Shown here one piece after another: positions 38,401-47,700 of a DNA stretch of 64,000 nucleotides. Every line of letters begins with the position of its first letter. Position 1 is the stretch's first letter. The position numbers were made by a program, and so were the translations under genes. This DNA comes from Tritrichomonas musculus (Eukaryota; Parabasalia; Tritrichomonadida; Tritrichomonadidae), in the NCBI GenBank assembly GCA_039105265.1, contig JAPFFF010000076.1, positions 186,001 through 250,000 of the forward strand, written 5' to 3'. The notes under the pieces are model-generated. The model saw only the letters and a program-made list of their open reading frames with translations, was not told the origin of the DNA and did not search any database.

Positions 38401-39798
38401 ATGTCTGTTGAATCTGTCAATATTGTTATTTCCTTTGTGAATGTATGAACCACAATGAGGACATATATGAATGTTTGTTAATGCTTCAGCATCAATGATG
38501 TACATGATATGAAGTATCTTATCTTTTGAATACAACAGAGCTGAAAATGTTTTGTTTGATTCATCAGTGTTGTGCCATTGGTCTTGAATATCATAAATAT
38601 GTTTCTCTTTGTCATATTCATAGATGTTGACATTGATGTTATGATTCTTGGCTGATTCTTTCATTTCTTCAATCGTGATTCCTTTGAATGTGTTGATGAA
38701 TTGATTTGCTGCCTTTGAAGGTTTTGTTGAATAAGTTATTCCGTGTTCTTCACATAATATTTTCTTTGCTGCTGCTGTTCTGTTGGAGATTTTAAATGTT
38801 CGTGTTTCAATAAGTTGCTTATTCAAACAGCAAGCAAGGAAACGATACCAACATAAACAATCATCAACGTTATCCATAATGATATATTTATTTTTAATGA
38901 ACTCTTCTGGTAATCCATCAATCTTACCTGTTATCTTAACGACACGAGAGATTGTAAATGAAACAGACCAAACGATACACAATTTGATGTTTGAAGCAGT
39001 GGTTTCATATTCATGAATCTTTGATTCAATATACAGTTTAACTTTATCAATATCTTTATTCTCTCTAACGATTATCGGTACTGATGATTTATAATTCTTC
39101 CATTTGATTTCACTTGCTTCATATGTATATCTTTCGTTTTCATTCTTTGGTGGTATCTCAAATATACCAGTCAATTGAAAATATATTTTGAACGGTTTCA
39201 CTTCTTGTTTAAATACTGTTTCAGTCAAATATTCATTGATGTCTTCAATTGATGAAACTCCGTTCTTGTAATATATTTTTATCGGTTCTTTACTGTCTTC
39301 ATCTAATCGTTCAACCTTTTCATTATCATTTGGGAATTGGTCAATGAAATGACTGCATGCTTCAACTGCTTCATCAAAGTTCTCAGGTTCATTGATTATG
39401 AAATATGAGTCATGTTTTGAATGAACACCTTTATAGCTAAACTTTTTGAGGTATTCAATTAATTCAGCATTTTCATTGTTGAATCGAATGTCTTCATATC
39501 GTTGAGGTTGTTTGTTTGTCTTTGGCGGTAATGGTCTCAATAATATATTTTCAGATTTAATTAATTGAAGGGCTTTGTTGAGTGCATCATGAGCAATTTT
39601 AATGTTGTTCTCGATTTGTTTTTGTTTTAGTTTTTGTTCATCATTTTGTTCTTCTTCTTCAAATTGTTCCTCTTCCTCCTCTTCTTCTTGTTCTTCTGCT
39701 TCTCTTTTCATTCTATTAACGAAATCACATGAGTCATCAACAAGATATTCAACAATAACAACAAGATTTTCAACAACAACATGGTTCTTCAACAACAA
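35410..39798 (-). CDS. Element B protein-primed family-B DNA polymerase, 1462 aa
   Basis: Motifs in order: a zinc-finger-like CPHCGSYIH...H...C near residue 445; exonuclease motifs YDFETMEQ (near 516), FNSSRFDSNLF (near 619) and YNDNDVEMM (near 756); an HNH/endonuclease VII-like finger CHLCGEHFT...CAECNRLR (about 870-905); then polymerase motif A DFNSLYPSS (near 1000), motif B KISMNGSYGYDG (near 1203) and motif C DTDSLY (near 1297). This is the replicative enzyme of Polintons. The first 30 residues read through the 3-bp-based minisatellite, so the real start may be the later Met just before the REAEEQEEEE stretch. Confidence 0.92.
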   Translation of the reverse strand: MLLKNHVVVENLVVIVEYLVDDSCDFVNRMKREAEEQEEEEEEEQFEEEEQNDEQKLKQKQIENNIKIAHDALNKALQLIKSENILLRPLPPKTNKQPQRYEDIRFNNENAELIEYLKKFSYKGVHSKHDSYFIINEPENFDEAVEACSHFIDQFPNDNEKVERLDEDSKEPIKIYYKNGVSSIEDINEYLTETVFKQEVKPFKIYFQLTGIFEIPPKNENERYTYEASEIKWKNYKSSVPIIVRENKDIDKVKLYIESKIHEYETTASNIKLCIVWSVSFTISRVVKITGKIDGLPEEFIKNKYIIMDNVDDCLCWYRFLACCLNKQLIETRTFKISNRTAAAKKILCEEHGITYSTKPSKAANQFINTFKGITIEEMKESAKNHNINVNIYEYDKEKHIYDIQDQWHNTDESNKTFSALLYSKDKILHIMYIIDAEALTNIHICPHCGSYIHKGNNNIDRFNRHVDKCDGKFKKDFIPSREALPYCPHILNNPVYLYCLSYELEWKPTIHYITYDFETMEQKIEKKVSDKSVINSRLIPLSVSSCVKLDKGLITKNFDIRTNDFIAKWIEWLFVVGCDVYVDKLNHLKSFIKDKSEEELNKIDTSLKTITVFGFNSSRFDSNLFKEQLIKNHWSIDSGMIGTATSLKQFILKSSKYPIRLRFIDAQAFVAGGTLKQFGIDFGGISNSSKGVFPYEAINSENYNEVLSKNEPFKYEDFYSYLNQKNPLTQSDYEEYLIDSKRFATRWDYLLSYNDNDVEMMINPIDNLIQMNAEYKVDLISNLSLSKNASCIKYALAYKDFNPKNDYEIINKSNTFKPTMKWWLNKCDNYRKQDMKHNQTNQNQRDISKCVSEKDFEAFMKLYESNETGKCHLCGEHFTYNNKPTLDRIDNNKGHQIDNCLLACAECNRLRQRDDDKITRTKIQLKKFCKLHHLPTLITDEKEYYNLRENITGGLSNVLHRVNIRGQTLINKLKYDAVNDRIISYDTSNIVSHVAGIDFNSLYPSSFSSVKHSFNPYHGGIMYMPGSFIKRFDVYDEQGNKNEKVLNTAMNIIQSKKRFDANPEFIFKAEVKLRCPKNKINDLINFPPVFRNINIMNDEQTIGSYMYKYMKDNKLNSADKETRKLTMLLDTCGTFMTFSNYLLWFLIDHGLIVDDIKSLSLYEAHDGFNQFVCEFMKKRQDILSGKAHGNEKFYKISMNGSYGYDGMNSENFNKVRIVDKNKAFQLIASDTYRNGCKLSNDCYLIQSQPHSFKCTTCLQESFWTLDNAKYWYLTFLYDFLYKCIDMNKIHFNSVDTDSLYMSIAGDMNKPIDQLFDYVIKDKSFYDKHIYSFMPNPAINDVYDEKKILGCCVEKFGANQVALCAKCYTIWSDDKTISLKLKGVSLKKNNIKSSDYKNVIEKQSVMKGKNINLQLNSQLMSKITVIKNALTAAHSKMLVLSNHCCCPYVNGFTAKDYFIENH

Positions 39799-40136
39799 GA
39801 TTTTTCAACAACAACATGGTTCTTCAACAACAAGGTTTTTCAACAACAACAAGGTTCTTCAACAACAACAAGGTTCTTCAACAACAACAACAAGATTTTT
39901 CAACAACAACAACAAGGTTTTTCAACAACAACAAGGTTTTTCAACAACAACAAGGTTCTTCAACAACAACAAGATTTTTCAACAACAACATGGTTCTTCA
40001 ACAACAACAAGGTTCTTCAACAACAACATGGTTCTTCAACAACAACAAGGTTTTTCAACAACAACATGGTTCTTCAACAACAACAAGGTTTTTCAACAAC
40101 AACATGGTTCTTCAACAACAACATGGTTCTTTATAA
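39743..40136. repeat. Minisatellite of TTCAACAACAACA(A/T)GG units
   Basis: Roughly 390 bp of 15-20-bp units built on caa triplets with alternating tggttc, aggttc, aggttt and agattt linkers. Three forward frames stay open through it only because of the repeat; these are not genes. It overlaps the 5' end of the B polymerase frame and separates it from the right end of B. Confidence 0.9.
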
Positions 40137-40397
40137 ATAAAATTTTTATCCTAACCAGCTAGCTTTTCAGGCGTTCGACAACGTTTCTGATGACCTTTAG
40201 CATTCTCATTGACTACCAGAACTGGCTACGTTCCAGCTTGTCTCGATGTCGTTTAGGTCTCGCCCCGATTTCAGAATTAAATAATAATAATATTTTTTAT
40301 CTTTGCTATATACAAATATTTTTTAAAAATAATTTTTTATTTTCGCAAATTCTAAAAACAATATAAAACAAGTATAAATATATTAGGAATAATAAAT
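40137..40397. other. Non-coding spacer with a G/C-richer island, element B
   Basis: The part 40150-40275 is richer in G and C and has small potential hairpins (ctggctacgttccag; agctagct), followed by AT-rich sequence up to the inverted repeat. It lies upstream of the polymerase gene, the same relative place as the tRNA-like block of element A (50453-50785), but the sequences do not visibly match. No gene recognised. Confidence 0.4.
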
Positions 40398-40650
40398 AAA
40401 CACAAACTGCATCAACTTGAAGATGAATTAAATGAGTTGTCCAATAAATGAACATCAATTGATGTCAAACAATAAATCATATTATTTTTATTCATTAGTC
40501 GTGTTGACGTGGGGCTTTAGCCCTGCGGAAACCGACTCATATATACTACTAAAACAAGTTCAAAGATGTAAATTCAAAAATGAAGATTCAAAGTAGCGAC
40601 CGTAAATTTCAATTTTATCTCACCCCACCAAATCAACACCCTTACTCTCT
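40398..40650 (-). repeat. Right terminal inverted repeat of element B
   Basis: About 253 bp complementary to 23095-23348. It carries the inverted copy of the end of the small coiled-coil gene as well as the gggctttagccct hairpin. The last 12 bases are CCCTTACTCTCT, followed by the duplication cgggtt. Confidence 0.95.
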
Positions 40651-41536
40651 CGGGTTGTCTATTGGGATTAGCATTATAATCAGGGGTGTCCTCGATTGGG
40701 ACTTCGCTAGGGACTTCGCTTGGATCTCCCGGAGATTCCAATCCAGGAAAATCCGATAATGGTATCGATAGGGACTTCGCTAGGGACTTCGCTTGGATCT
40801 CCTGGATTGGATCTCCTGGGGGTTTCGGTTGGGATATCAAATATAGATTCGGATTTGTGAAGTAAGTCTCGACATATTTCGTAAGCCTTTTCTTCAACTT
40901 GTCAACCTGACTAGGATTATTAAAGTCAGTGCTTACCAAAGCTTGACTCATCTCACCAATCGCATTTACTATCTCAGTCTCGTACATCTCTGGACAATAG
41001 ATGATATGTACCATATTAGTGATGACTTCCTCTGATACATCGCATTTACTAGATAAATACTCAAGAAGCTTACGGTAATCAAGAAGCTTACTGTACGGGA
41101 CTTTACTACTATCCTCCTCTTCCCCTGAGGCTTCCCCTGAGTCTTCACCTGAGTCTTCCTCATCCTCTTCACCTGAGTCTTCACCTGAGGGTACCACGAT
41201 AGGGACTTCGCTTGGATCTCCTTGGGGTTCCACCTCAGGAAACTCCGATAATGGTATCTGTGGAGATTCCACGATAGGGACTTCGCTTGGATCTCCTTGG
41301 GGTTCCGCGAGTGGATCTCCTTGGGGTTCCGCGATTGGATCTCCTGGAGGTTCCACTTTAGGAAACTCCGATAATGGTATCTGTGGGGGTTTCGGTTGGG
41401 GTGCTATTGGGGGTTCCGCTTTGGGCTTCGACTGGGACTTCGCGATAGGGACTTCGCTTGGATCTCCTTGGTGTTTCAAATATTTATTCGGATTTCTGAA
41501 GTAAATTGAAGCTTTCAGCGTAAGGAGGTTCTTCAA
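40651..41536 (-). CDS. Element A repeat-domain protein with GDPSEVP linkers (interrupted by element B)
   Basis: The protein contains a helical unit with YRKLLEYLSSKCDVSEEVI, NMVHII and similar, which is shared with the adjacent gene at 41576-42451. The units are joined by Pro/Glu-rich linkers repeating GDPSEVPIV, PQIPLSEFPEVEP and AEPQGDP. An acidic EDSGE run lies in the middle. Element B is inserted at its downstream edge, so the gene is cut at 40650/40651. I see no relative in B or in the visible part of C. Function unknown. Confidence 0.6.
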
Positions 41537-41575
41537 ACTTTGAACAGACCTAGGATCATTAAAGTCGGTGCGTAC

Positions 41576-42451
41576 TCAATCTTGCCTCATCCCATCGATA
41601 GCATTTACTATCTCATCCTCGTACAAGTCTGAATTATTGATGACTTGTATCATATTATCGATGATTTCATCTGTTACTCCGCATTCACTAGATAAAAACT
41701 TAAGGAGCTTACGGTATGCGGAGTACTTGACTTCACTTGGATCTCCTTGGGGTGCCACGATAGGGACTTCGCTAGGGACTTCGCTTGGATCTCCTGGAGG
41801 TTCCACTTCAGGAAATTCCGATAATGGTATCGATTGGATCTCCTGTGGGGGTTTCGGTTGGGGTTTCAAATATAGATTCGGATTTGTGAAGTAAGTCTCG
41901 GCATCATTTTTAAGTCTTTGCTTCAAAGTTTGTTTCACACCAGCGTTATTCCTGTTGAATCCATTACACATATCATCTATGTTTTTGAGCGACTGTCGTA
42001 TCTCATCATTGTACAGATCTGGATTATTGATGACATGTATCATATTATCGATGATTTCTTTTGACACACCGCATATAACATATAATAACTTAAGAGTACC
42101 ACGGAGATTGTTGTTCTGGACTTTATTCCGATAATATTCATATTTACCTGGGTCTTCGGAGTTTTTCAAATAATTATCCAGTTCGTAGTTGAACTCTCGG
42201 AGCCTGTACGAAAGACGGTCCTTAGTACGTTCAACTTGATCAGCCTCAATGGGATCTGATCCTTGATTTGGCCATGAGCGCTTAAGCTCCAAGAACTTAC
42301 TAAGCACCTTATCACCGTACAGATTTCTATCATTGATGACACCTATCATAGCGTTGATGATATCATCTGTTGCTTTGCATTCAGTATATATAAACTTAAG
42401 GATATTACGGTCTCTGGCGCTCTTGACTTCATTATCAATACGGGTAAGCAT
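41576..42451 (-). CDS. Element A repeat-domain protein, 291 aa
   Basis: Three helical units follow one another, each with a core like RNILKFIYTECKATDDIINA, then a MI.VINN.DLY.DEI strand/helix. The same unit occurs in the neighbouring gene at 40651-41536, so the pair forms an element-A-specific family. A GDPSEVPSEVP linker precedes the last unit. It is divergent from the fibre-like gene, with 18 bases between the starts, so a shared promoter region is likely. Function unknown. Confidence 0.6.
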   Translation of the reverse strand: MLTRIDNEVKSARDRNILKFIYTECKATDDIINAMIGVINDRNLYGDKVLSKFLELKRSWPNQGSDPIEADQVERTKDRLSYRLREFNYELDNYLKNSEDPGKYEYYRNKVQNNNLRGTLKLLYVICGVSKEIIDNMIHVINNPDLYNDEIRQSLKNIDDMCNGFNRNNAGVKQTLKQRLKNDAETYFTNPNLYLKPQPKPPQEIQSIPLSEFPEVEPPGDPSEVPSEVPIVAPQGDPSEVKYSAYRKLLKFLSSECGVTDEIIDNMIQVINNSDLYEDEIVNAIDGMRQD

Positions 42452-42469
42452 ACCTTTATTTTATAGTAA

Positions 42470-44575
42470 ATGTTCAGTATAGAACAGAGTGGATTTTCAA
42501 TAAAAGCGGCCACTATCGACGAGTTACTAATAGAATACATCAAAAAGTATGCATGCATGTGTCATAATGGGTCGAATATAACTGGTGCCAACCAGGAGCA
42601 AATCAAGGAACTCATTACGAGTACAGTTGGTGAGCAACTCGAAAAATATGCCTTAGCCAAGGACCTTGAGTCATATGCTTTGCAAACCCAGCTATTCGAC
42701 TATGTGAAAACCGAGGATTTCAATACGGAGATGCTGAAGTACGCATCTAGTGAAGATGTGGATAGTGCCATTGGGGAATTACGTGATTACATCGCCAAAA
42801 ACTGTGCGCTATCTACTGAAATACCTGAGGTCCCTGAGAACATCGTTACGAGTGATTCATTGAGTACTGCTTTGGAACCGTACGCGAAGCTTGCGAACTT
42901 AAGTGAGTACGCGAAGACCCAGGACTTGCCAGATATGACCGAGTACGCGAAGCTTGCGAACTTAAGTGAGTATGCTCTCAAAACAGATATCCCAGCACCA
43001 GTTGACTTGACACCATATTATACTAGTGGTCAGGCTGATGAGAAGTTCGTCGATGAAGATGAGCTCGCATATGAATTAGATAAGTATGAGACCAAGGATG
43101 TGGCTGATGGGAAGTATGCGAAGCTTGCGAACTTAGGTGAGTACGCTAAAGCGCAGGACTTACAGTCTTACGCGAAGCTTGCGAACTTAAGTGAGTATGC
43201 GAAGCTTGCGAACTTAAGTGAGTACGCTCTCAAAACGGATATCCCTGAGATCCCCACAGATTTGGTTAATGAATCTGCACTGAGTACCGCACTATATGGC
43301 ACTGAATTGAATATTGCATATCCAGCAAACTTATATGAGGGTGTATATATTACCCCTAGGCTACCCAATGCTGGAGTTCATTTGGTATTTGATGTTAATT
43401 GGGGGGATAATCAAGATGATGATATAATGCATATTGATGTAATATTTAAACCAACTGGTTCTACTAGCACTTATGACAGTATGGACAGGTATGATAGCAA
43501 TGGCAAACGCATTGATACAATAAGATGGCTTCATAGTGATTCACTAATTGTATATACATCATATATTGCAGCACATAGAAATAATAATCCAATAGCATAT
43601 AATTGCATTAGAGCTCAAATCGAATCACCATTTATCAAAGACTCGAATGTTGTTGATGGAAGTCCAGAACGATTCACAATTCAATGTGCACAGAATGATA
43701 GTGGTTGTGTAATCCCAGATGAATATATCAGAAGGGTATTAACAACCAAAAATATTATCGTGAAGTTCAAACGAAATGCCGAAGATGCGCAACGGAACTT
43801 CGTTCCTGAGGCATTTCATGCCGAAGCTCTCAGCCCCTCCGGGGATGATGCGACATATGAAGAAGCCGAATATACGTATTCTGGTCGAAAGGGTGCAAAT
43901 CTCATATACAAATCAACCGGGGATGAATCAACCGGGGGTGAATCGATAGATATTCGTGTAGCTACACGTGTCGTCTCATTGAGAGCTGCTGATGATACAC
44001 TAACCAATATATATGATGCGTCTATCACATTAATCAGCAACCCACCTGTGAGCGATGATATGATCACTTCGGTGAAATATGTTGATGGGAAATATGCACT
44101 GAAGTCATATGTTGATGAACTACACGCAATCGCCAGTACAACCATCACCCACTACTCCCCAATCGAGTCATCGGTTAACACCATCACCGATTTCGTCATT
44201 GGAGCCCCAGTATATATGACTGGTAAGGTGTATCATCGTGAGGATTCGAAATGGATCCCTAGCACTGAAGCTGACACCACTGATTGCATATGTAGTGTGA
44301 AGACCACTGGTACCTGGAAGGAGTATGTTGGTATATGCGTGAGAATCGATGAAGCCAATGGTTGTATCACATTCGCCACTCATGGGGATTACATGGTTAA
44401 GGTTGAGGACTCCTCATGCTATTCCATTGGGGATGAGGTATTCATTGATAACGCTGATAATAAACTGAAGATACTCACTGGTGAGACTGCGATAACCTCA
44501 AAAATAAATCGCATGACAGTGGGTATCATAACTGGTATCATCAATGGATCCACATTAGCTGTGTTTAAGGCCTAA
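42470..44575 (+). CDS. Element A fibre-like protein, 701 aa
   Basis: Starts MFSIEQSGFSIKAATIDELL like its B counterpart at 31515-34709. A shaft region (about residues 135-260) has several copies of AKLANLSEYA, encoded by a 30-bp repeat containing cgaagcttgcgaacttaag. The end domain from THYSPIESSVNTITDFVIGA is conserved with B. The middle part, 43258-44090, is nearly identical to B at the nucleotide level. An in-frame hairpin cluster (43791-43853, encoding QRNFVPEAFHAEALSPSGDD) is absent from B. A receptor-binding fibre is the likely role, by inference. Confidence 0.75.
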   Translation: MFSIEQSGFSIKAATIDELLIEYIKKYACMCHNGSNITGANQEQIKELITSTVGEQLEKYALAKDLESYALQTQLFDYVKTEDFNTEMLKYASSEDVDSAIGELRDYIAKNCALSTEIPEVPENIVTSDSLSTALEPYAKLANLSEYAKTQDLPDMTEYAKLANLSEYALKTDIPAPVDLTPYYTSGQADEKFVDEDELAYELDKYETKDVADGKYAKLANLGEYAKAQDLQSYAKLANLSEYAKLANLSEYALKTDIPEIPTDLVNESALSTALYGTELNIAYPANLYEGVYITPRLPNAGVHLVFDVNWGDNQDDDIMHIDVIFKPTGSTSTYDSMDRYDSNGKRIDTIRWLHSDSLIVYTSYIAAHRNNNPIAYNCIRAQIESPFIKDSNVVDGSPERFTIQCAQNDSGCVIPDEYIRRVLTTKNIIVKFKRNAEDAQRNFVPEAFHAEALSPSGDDATYEEAEYTYSGRKGANLIYKSTGDESTGGESIDIRVATRVVSLRAADDTLTNIYDASITLISNPPVSDDMITSVKYVDGKYALKSYVDELHAIASTTITHYSPIESSVNTITDFVIGAPVYMTGKVYHREDSKWIPSTEADTTDCICSVKTTGTWKEYVGICVRIDEANGCITFATHGDYMVKVEDSSCYSIGDEVFIDNADNKLKILTGETAITSKINRMTVGIITGIINGSTLAVFKA

Positions 44576-44577
44576 TT

Positions 44578-44748
44578 ATCGGGAAAGCATTTTTGCTGTT
44601 CCAGGGAATTAGTGGTTATCTCCATGAAATCTGGGTCTGGTAGAATTCTACCACACCCAATATTTAGTGGTTATCACGATGAAATCCGGGTCGACGGGAA
44701 TCTCCTTTGGAGCTTAGAGCTTGCGCATAAATCCCGTACACCCCATAT
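44578..44748. repeat. Palindrome-rich spacer matching 17655-17815 in inverse orientation
   Basis: The spacer holds agcatttttgctgttcc, ttagtggttatctccatgaaatctgggt, tggtagaattctacca and a second ttagtggttat copy, then gggtcgacggga. These are the reverse complements of the units upstream of the integrase. It lies between the 3' ends of the fibre-like and polymerase genes, where it could act as a shared 3' region. Confidence 0.8.
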
Positions 44749-47700
44749 TCAATTCGAATTGCATATAATATAGTCCCCTGATGTGAGTCCGTGGATGAAT
44801 GGGGCACAGGATTGGTTCTCGAGGACAATCATTTTGGTGTGAGTCCCGGTGAGAGCATTCTTGTTTACCGTGATCTTGGACATCGTCATCTCACTGATTT
44901 TGCTCTGGATTTTGGTATTGCGAGTCATCCCCGGAGGGGCTGAGAGCTGTCGCATCAATTGCAGATTGATATTTTTGCCAACCTTCACACCGCCATTGTC
45001 GATGATGTCCTTGTAATCATCACTTGTAATATGGTTTTTCTTGAGGGAGACCCCCTTGAGTTTGAGTACCTTGGTCACAGCTCCACTATTAAATATGGTG
45101 TAGCACTTAGGGGCTAACGCTATCATATTCTCACCATACTTCTCAATGCAGAGACCCAGTATTTTCTTCTCATCAGCGATTGTGTTTATATTGGGATTCG
45201 GCATGAACTTATATATGTTCTCATCATAGAATGCCCTATTCTTGATGATGTATTTGAACTCTTGATCAGACCCCTTGGTGTCATCACCAGCAACCGCAAA
45301 ATACGCACTATCAGTGTCCCCCTCTATGAAATGGAATCGCTCCACATCAAGGCACTTGTACATGAAGTCATATATGAATGTGAGATACCAGAATTTGGCA
45401 TTATCTAGAGTCCAGAATGATTCCTGAAGGCATGTCGTGCATTTGAAGCTCTTCGGGTTCATCTGGAGTAGATAGTTGTCATCACTCAATTTGGTGCCAC
45501 TGACATAGTTGTCGTAGATGATATTCTGGAAGGTCTTATCGCGTGAGCATATCTTGATTTTGGAGAACTTCTCGGTGTTCATCCCATCGTACCCATATGA
45601 GCCATTCATGCTGATCTTGTAGAACTTCTCGTTCGCTACGCTCAAGTCGCTTTCAGCGCCATTCCCATGCTCAACACCTGATATGATATCCTGACGGCGT
45701 TTCATGAACTCGCTAACAAATGGGTTGAATCCGCGATGAGCCTCGTATGTGGTGAGACTCTTGATATCCTCGATGACAAGTCCATGGTCGAGGAGGAACC
45801 AGAGGTAGTAGTTCGAGAATGTCTGATAGGTACCCATTGTATCAACACTCATGGTCAGCTTCCGTTCAGTTTTGTCAACAGATGGGAGCTTATTGTGGGT
45901 CATGTAGTCGTGCATATATGGGCCAATTGTGGCCTCATCATTGGTGATATCGAAATTGCGAAATACTGGTGGGAAATTGATGAAGTAGTTGATTTTGGAT
46001 ATTGGGCATTTCAACATGACCTCCGCTTTGAACAGGAATTTGGGATGATCTTGGTACTTCTGGCTGTTGTTGATGATACCCATACATGTGTTGTAGGTCT
46101 TCATATTTTTGACCCCGTCCTTGTACACCTCGAATCGCTCCATCATGGAACCTGGCATATACATGACTCCCCCGTGATATGGATTGGCATCATGTTTGGT
46201 TGAACTGAATGCAGATGGGTATAAGCTGTTGAAATCAACTCCAACAATATGAGTCATCGTGTGTGGAGTATCATATGAGATTACCTTGTGATCAACGGCG
46301 TTGTATCTAAAACGGTTTATTTTGGTATGACCCTTGATGTTGACTCGATGCATGACATTGGATAGACCACCTGTGATGTTGTTCCGTAAGCTGTAATACT
46401 CCTGTTCATCGTTGATGAGTGTTGGTAGATGCATCATCTTGCAGTACTTCTTCAGCTGAATTCGGAGTTTGGTTATATTGGGGTCATCACGGCTGCGAAG
46501 TCTGTTGCATTCCGCACAAGCGAGTTTACAGTTACTGAGTTCATGACCGATATCATTATTGATTCTATCGAGAGTAGGTCTGTTGGTCCATGTGAAGTGC
46601 TCACCACAGAGATGGCACTTGCCAGTATCTGGATTGTTGTACATCTCCATGAACTTATCGAATTGTTCCTCACAAACACATTTATCGAGGTTCCTGGGTT
46701 TGTCCTTATGAGCTAGATTATATTTGACATCCTGGTTATAGTAGTTCTCGCATTTGAATCGCCACCAATCGAGGTTTGGTTTGAATTTGTTAATGGGATT
46801 CTGTATAGAGTATTCGGCATTTGGATCAAATTCCTTATATGCGAGTGCATACTTGATACAGGATGCATTCTTGCTTAGCGATAGGTTTGAGATGAGGTCC
46901 ACGTTGTACTGAGCATTGAGTGCAATCAGGTTGTCAATGGGTTTGATCATCATCTCAACATCATTATCATTGTATGCAAGTAGGTAGTCCCATCGGGTTT
47001 CATAGTTTTTGGCATCCTCAAGATATAGTTTGTAATCATCTGGTGTCAATGGGTTCTTCTGGTTGAGATAGCTATAGAACGCCTCATACTCAAATGGCTC
47101 TGCTTTTGAGAGGACCTCATTGTAGTTCTCAGTGTTGATGGCTTCATATGGGAATACACCCTTTGAGCTATTCTCAACTCCCCCAAAGTCTACCCCGAAT
47201 TGCCTTAATGTACCTCCAGCGACAAATGATTGTGCGTCGATGAATCGCAACTTGGTATCGTATTTGGGTGACTTCAATATGAACTGCTTCAATGAGGATG
47301 TGGTACCAATGATGCTATTGGGTTCAACACTCCAGAACATATTTCGCTTGGCTGAACTGTAGTTGAGATACTCCTTGAATAGGTTGCTATCGAATCTACT
47401 CGAGTTGAATCCAAATACGGTTATCACATTCAGGTTGCGATCAATGGTTTTGAGATTGTCAACTGGTTGATTGATGAAGGATTTCATGTATTGAACCTTA
47501 TCGTGATACACCTGCTTGGATTGCTCAAACAACCACTCGATCCACTTGATGATGAACTCAGATGAATCTCTTAATGAGAAGTGCTTTGTGGTACAACCAG
47601 ATTGCGATTTGACACATGATGATACACTCAGGGGTATCAGTCGTGAGTTGATGGTTGTGGATGAACCAATAGATGCGTTCACAGGCTGTTCAACAGTTTC

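Larger units (their letters stand above)
23095..40650. mobile_element. Polinton/Maverick element B, inserted into element A
   Basis: Both ends read AGAGAGTAAGGGTGTTGATT in inverted orientation, flanked by the 6-bp target duplication cgggtt (23089-23094 and 40651-40656). The length is 17,556 bp. Parts: two small conserved genes, coiled-coil protein, small amphipathic protein, major capsid protein, integrase, small beta-rich protein, two conserved virion-type proteins, fibre-like protein, HNH protein and family-B DNA polymerase. I see no packaging ATPase or protease gene. It looks whole by its ends and long frames. Its inverted repeats are almost identical and it interrupts A, so it is the youngest of the three. 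Confidence 0.95.

Noticed and set aside
39602-40162. Three overlapping long frames on the plus strand in the caa minisatellite
   Set aside because: They are open only because the repeat lacks stops, and encode the same short peptide pattern in each frame.
40137-40397. Structured RNA in the spacer of element B matching the A and C block
   Set aside because: It is in a comparable place and G/C-richer, but I could not align it with the tRNA-like block or find a consistent fold.
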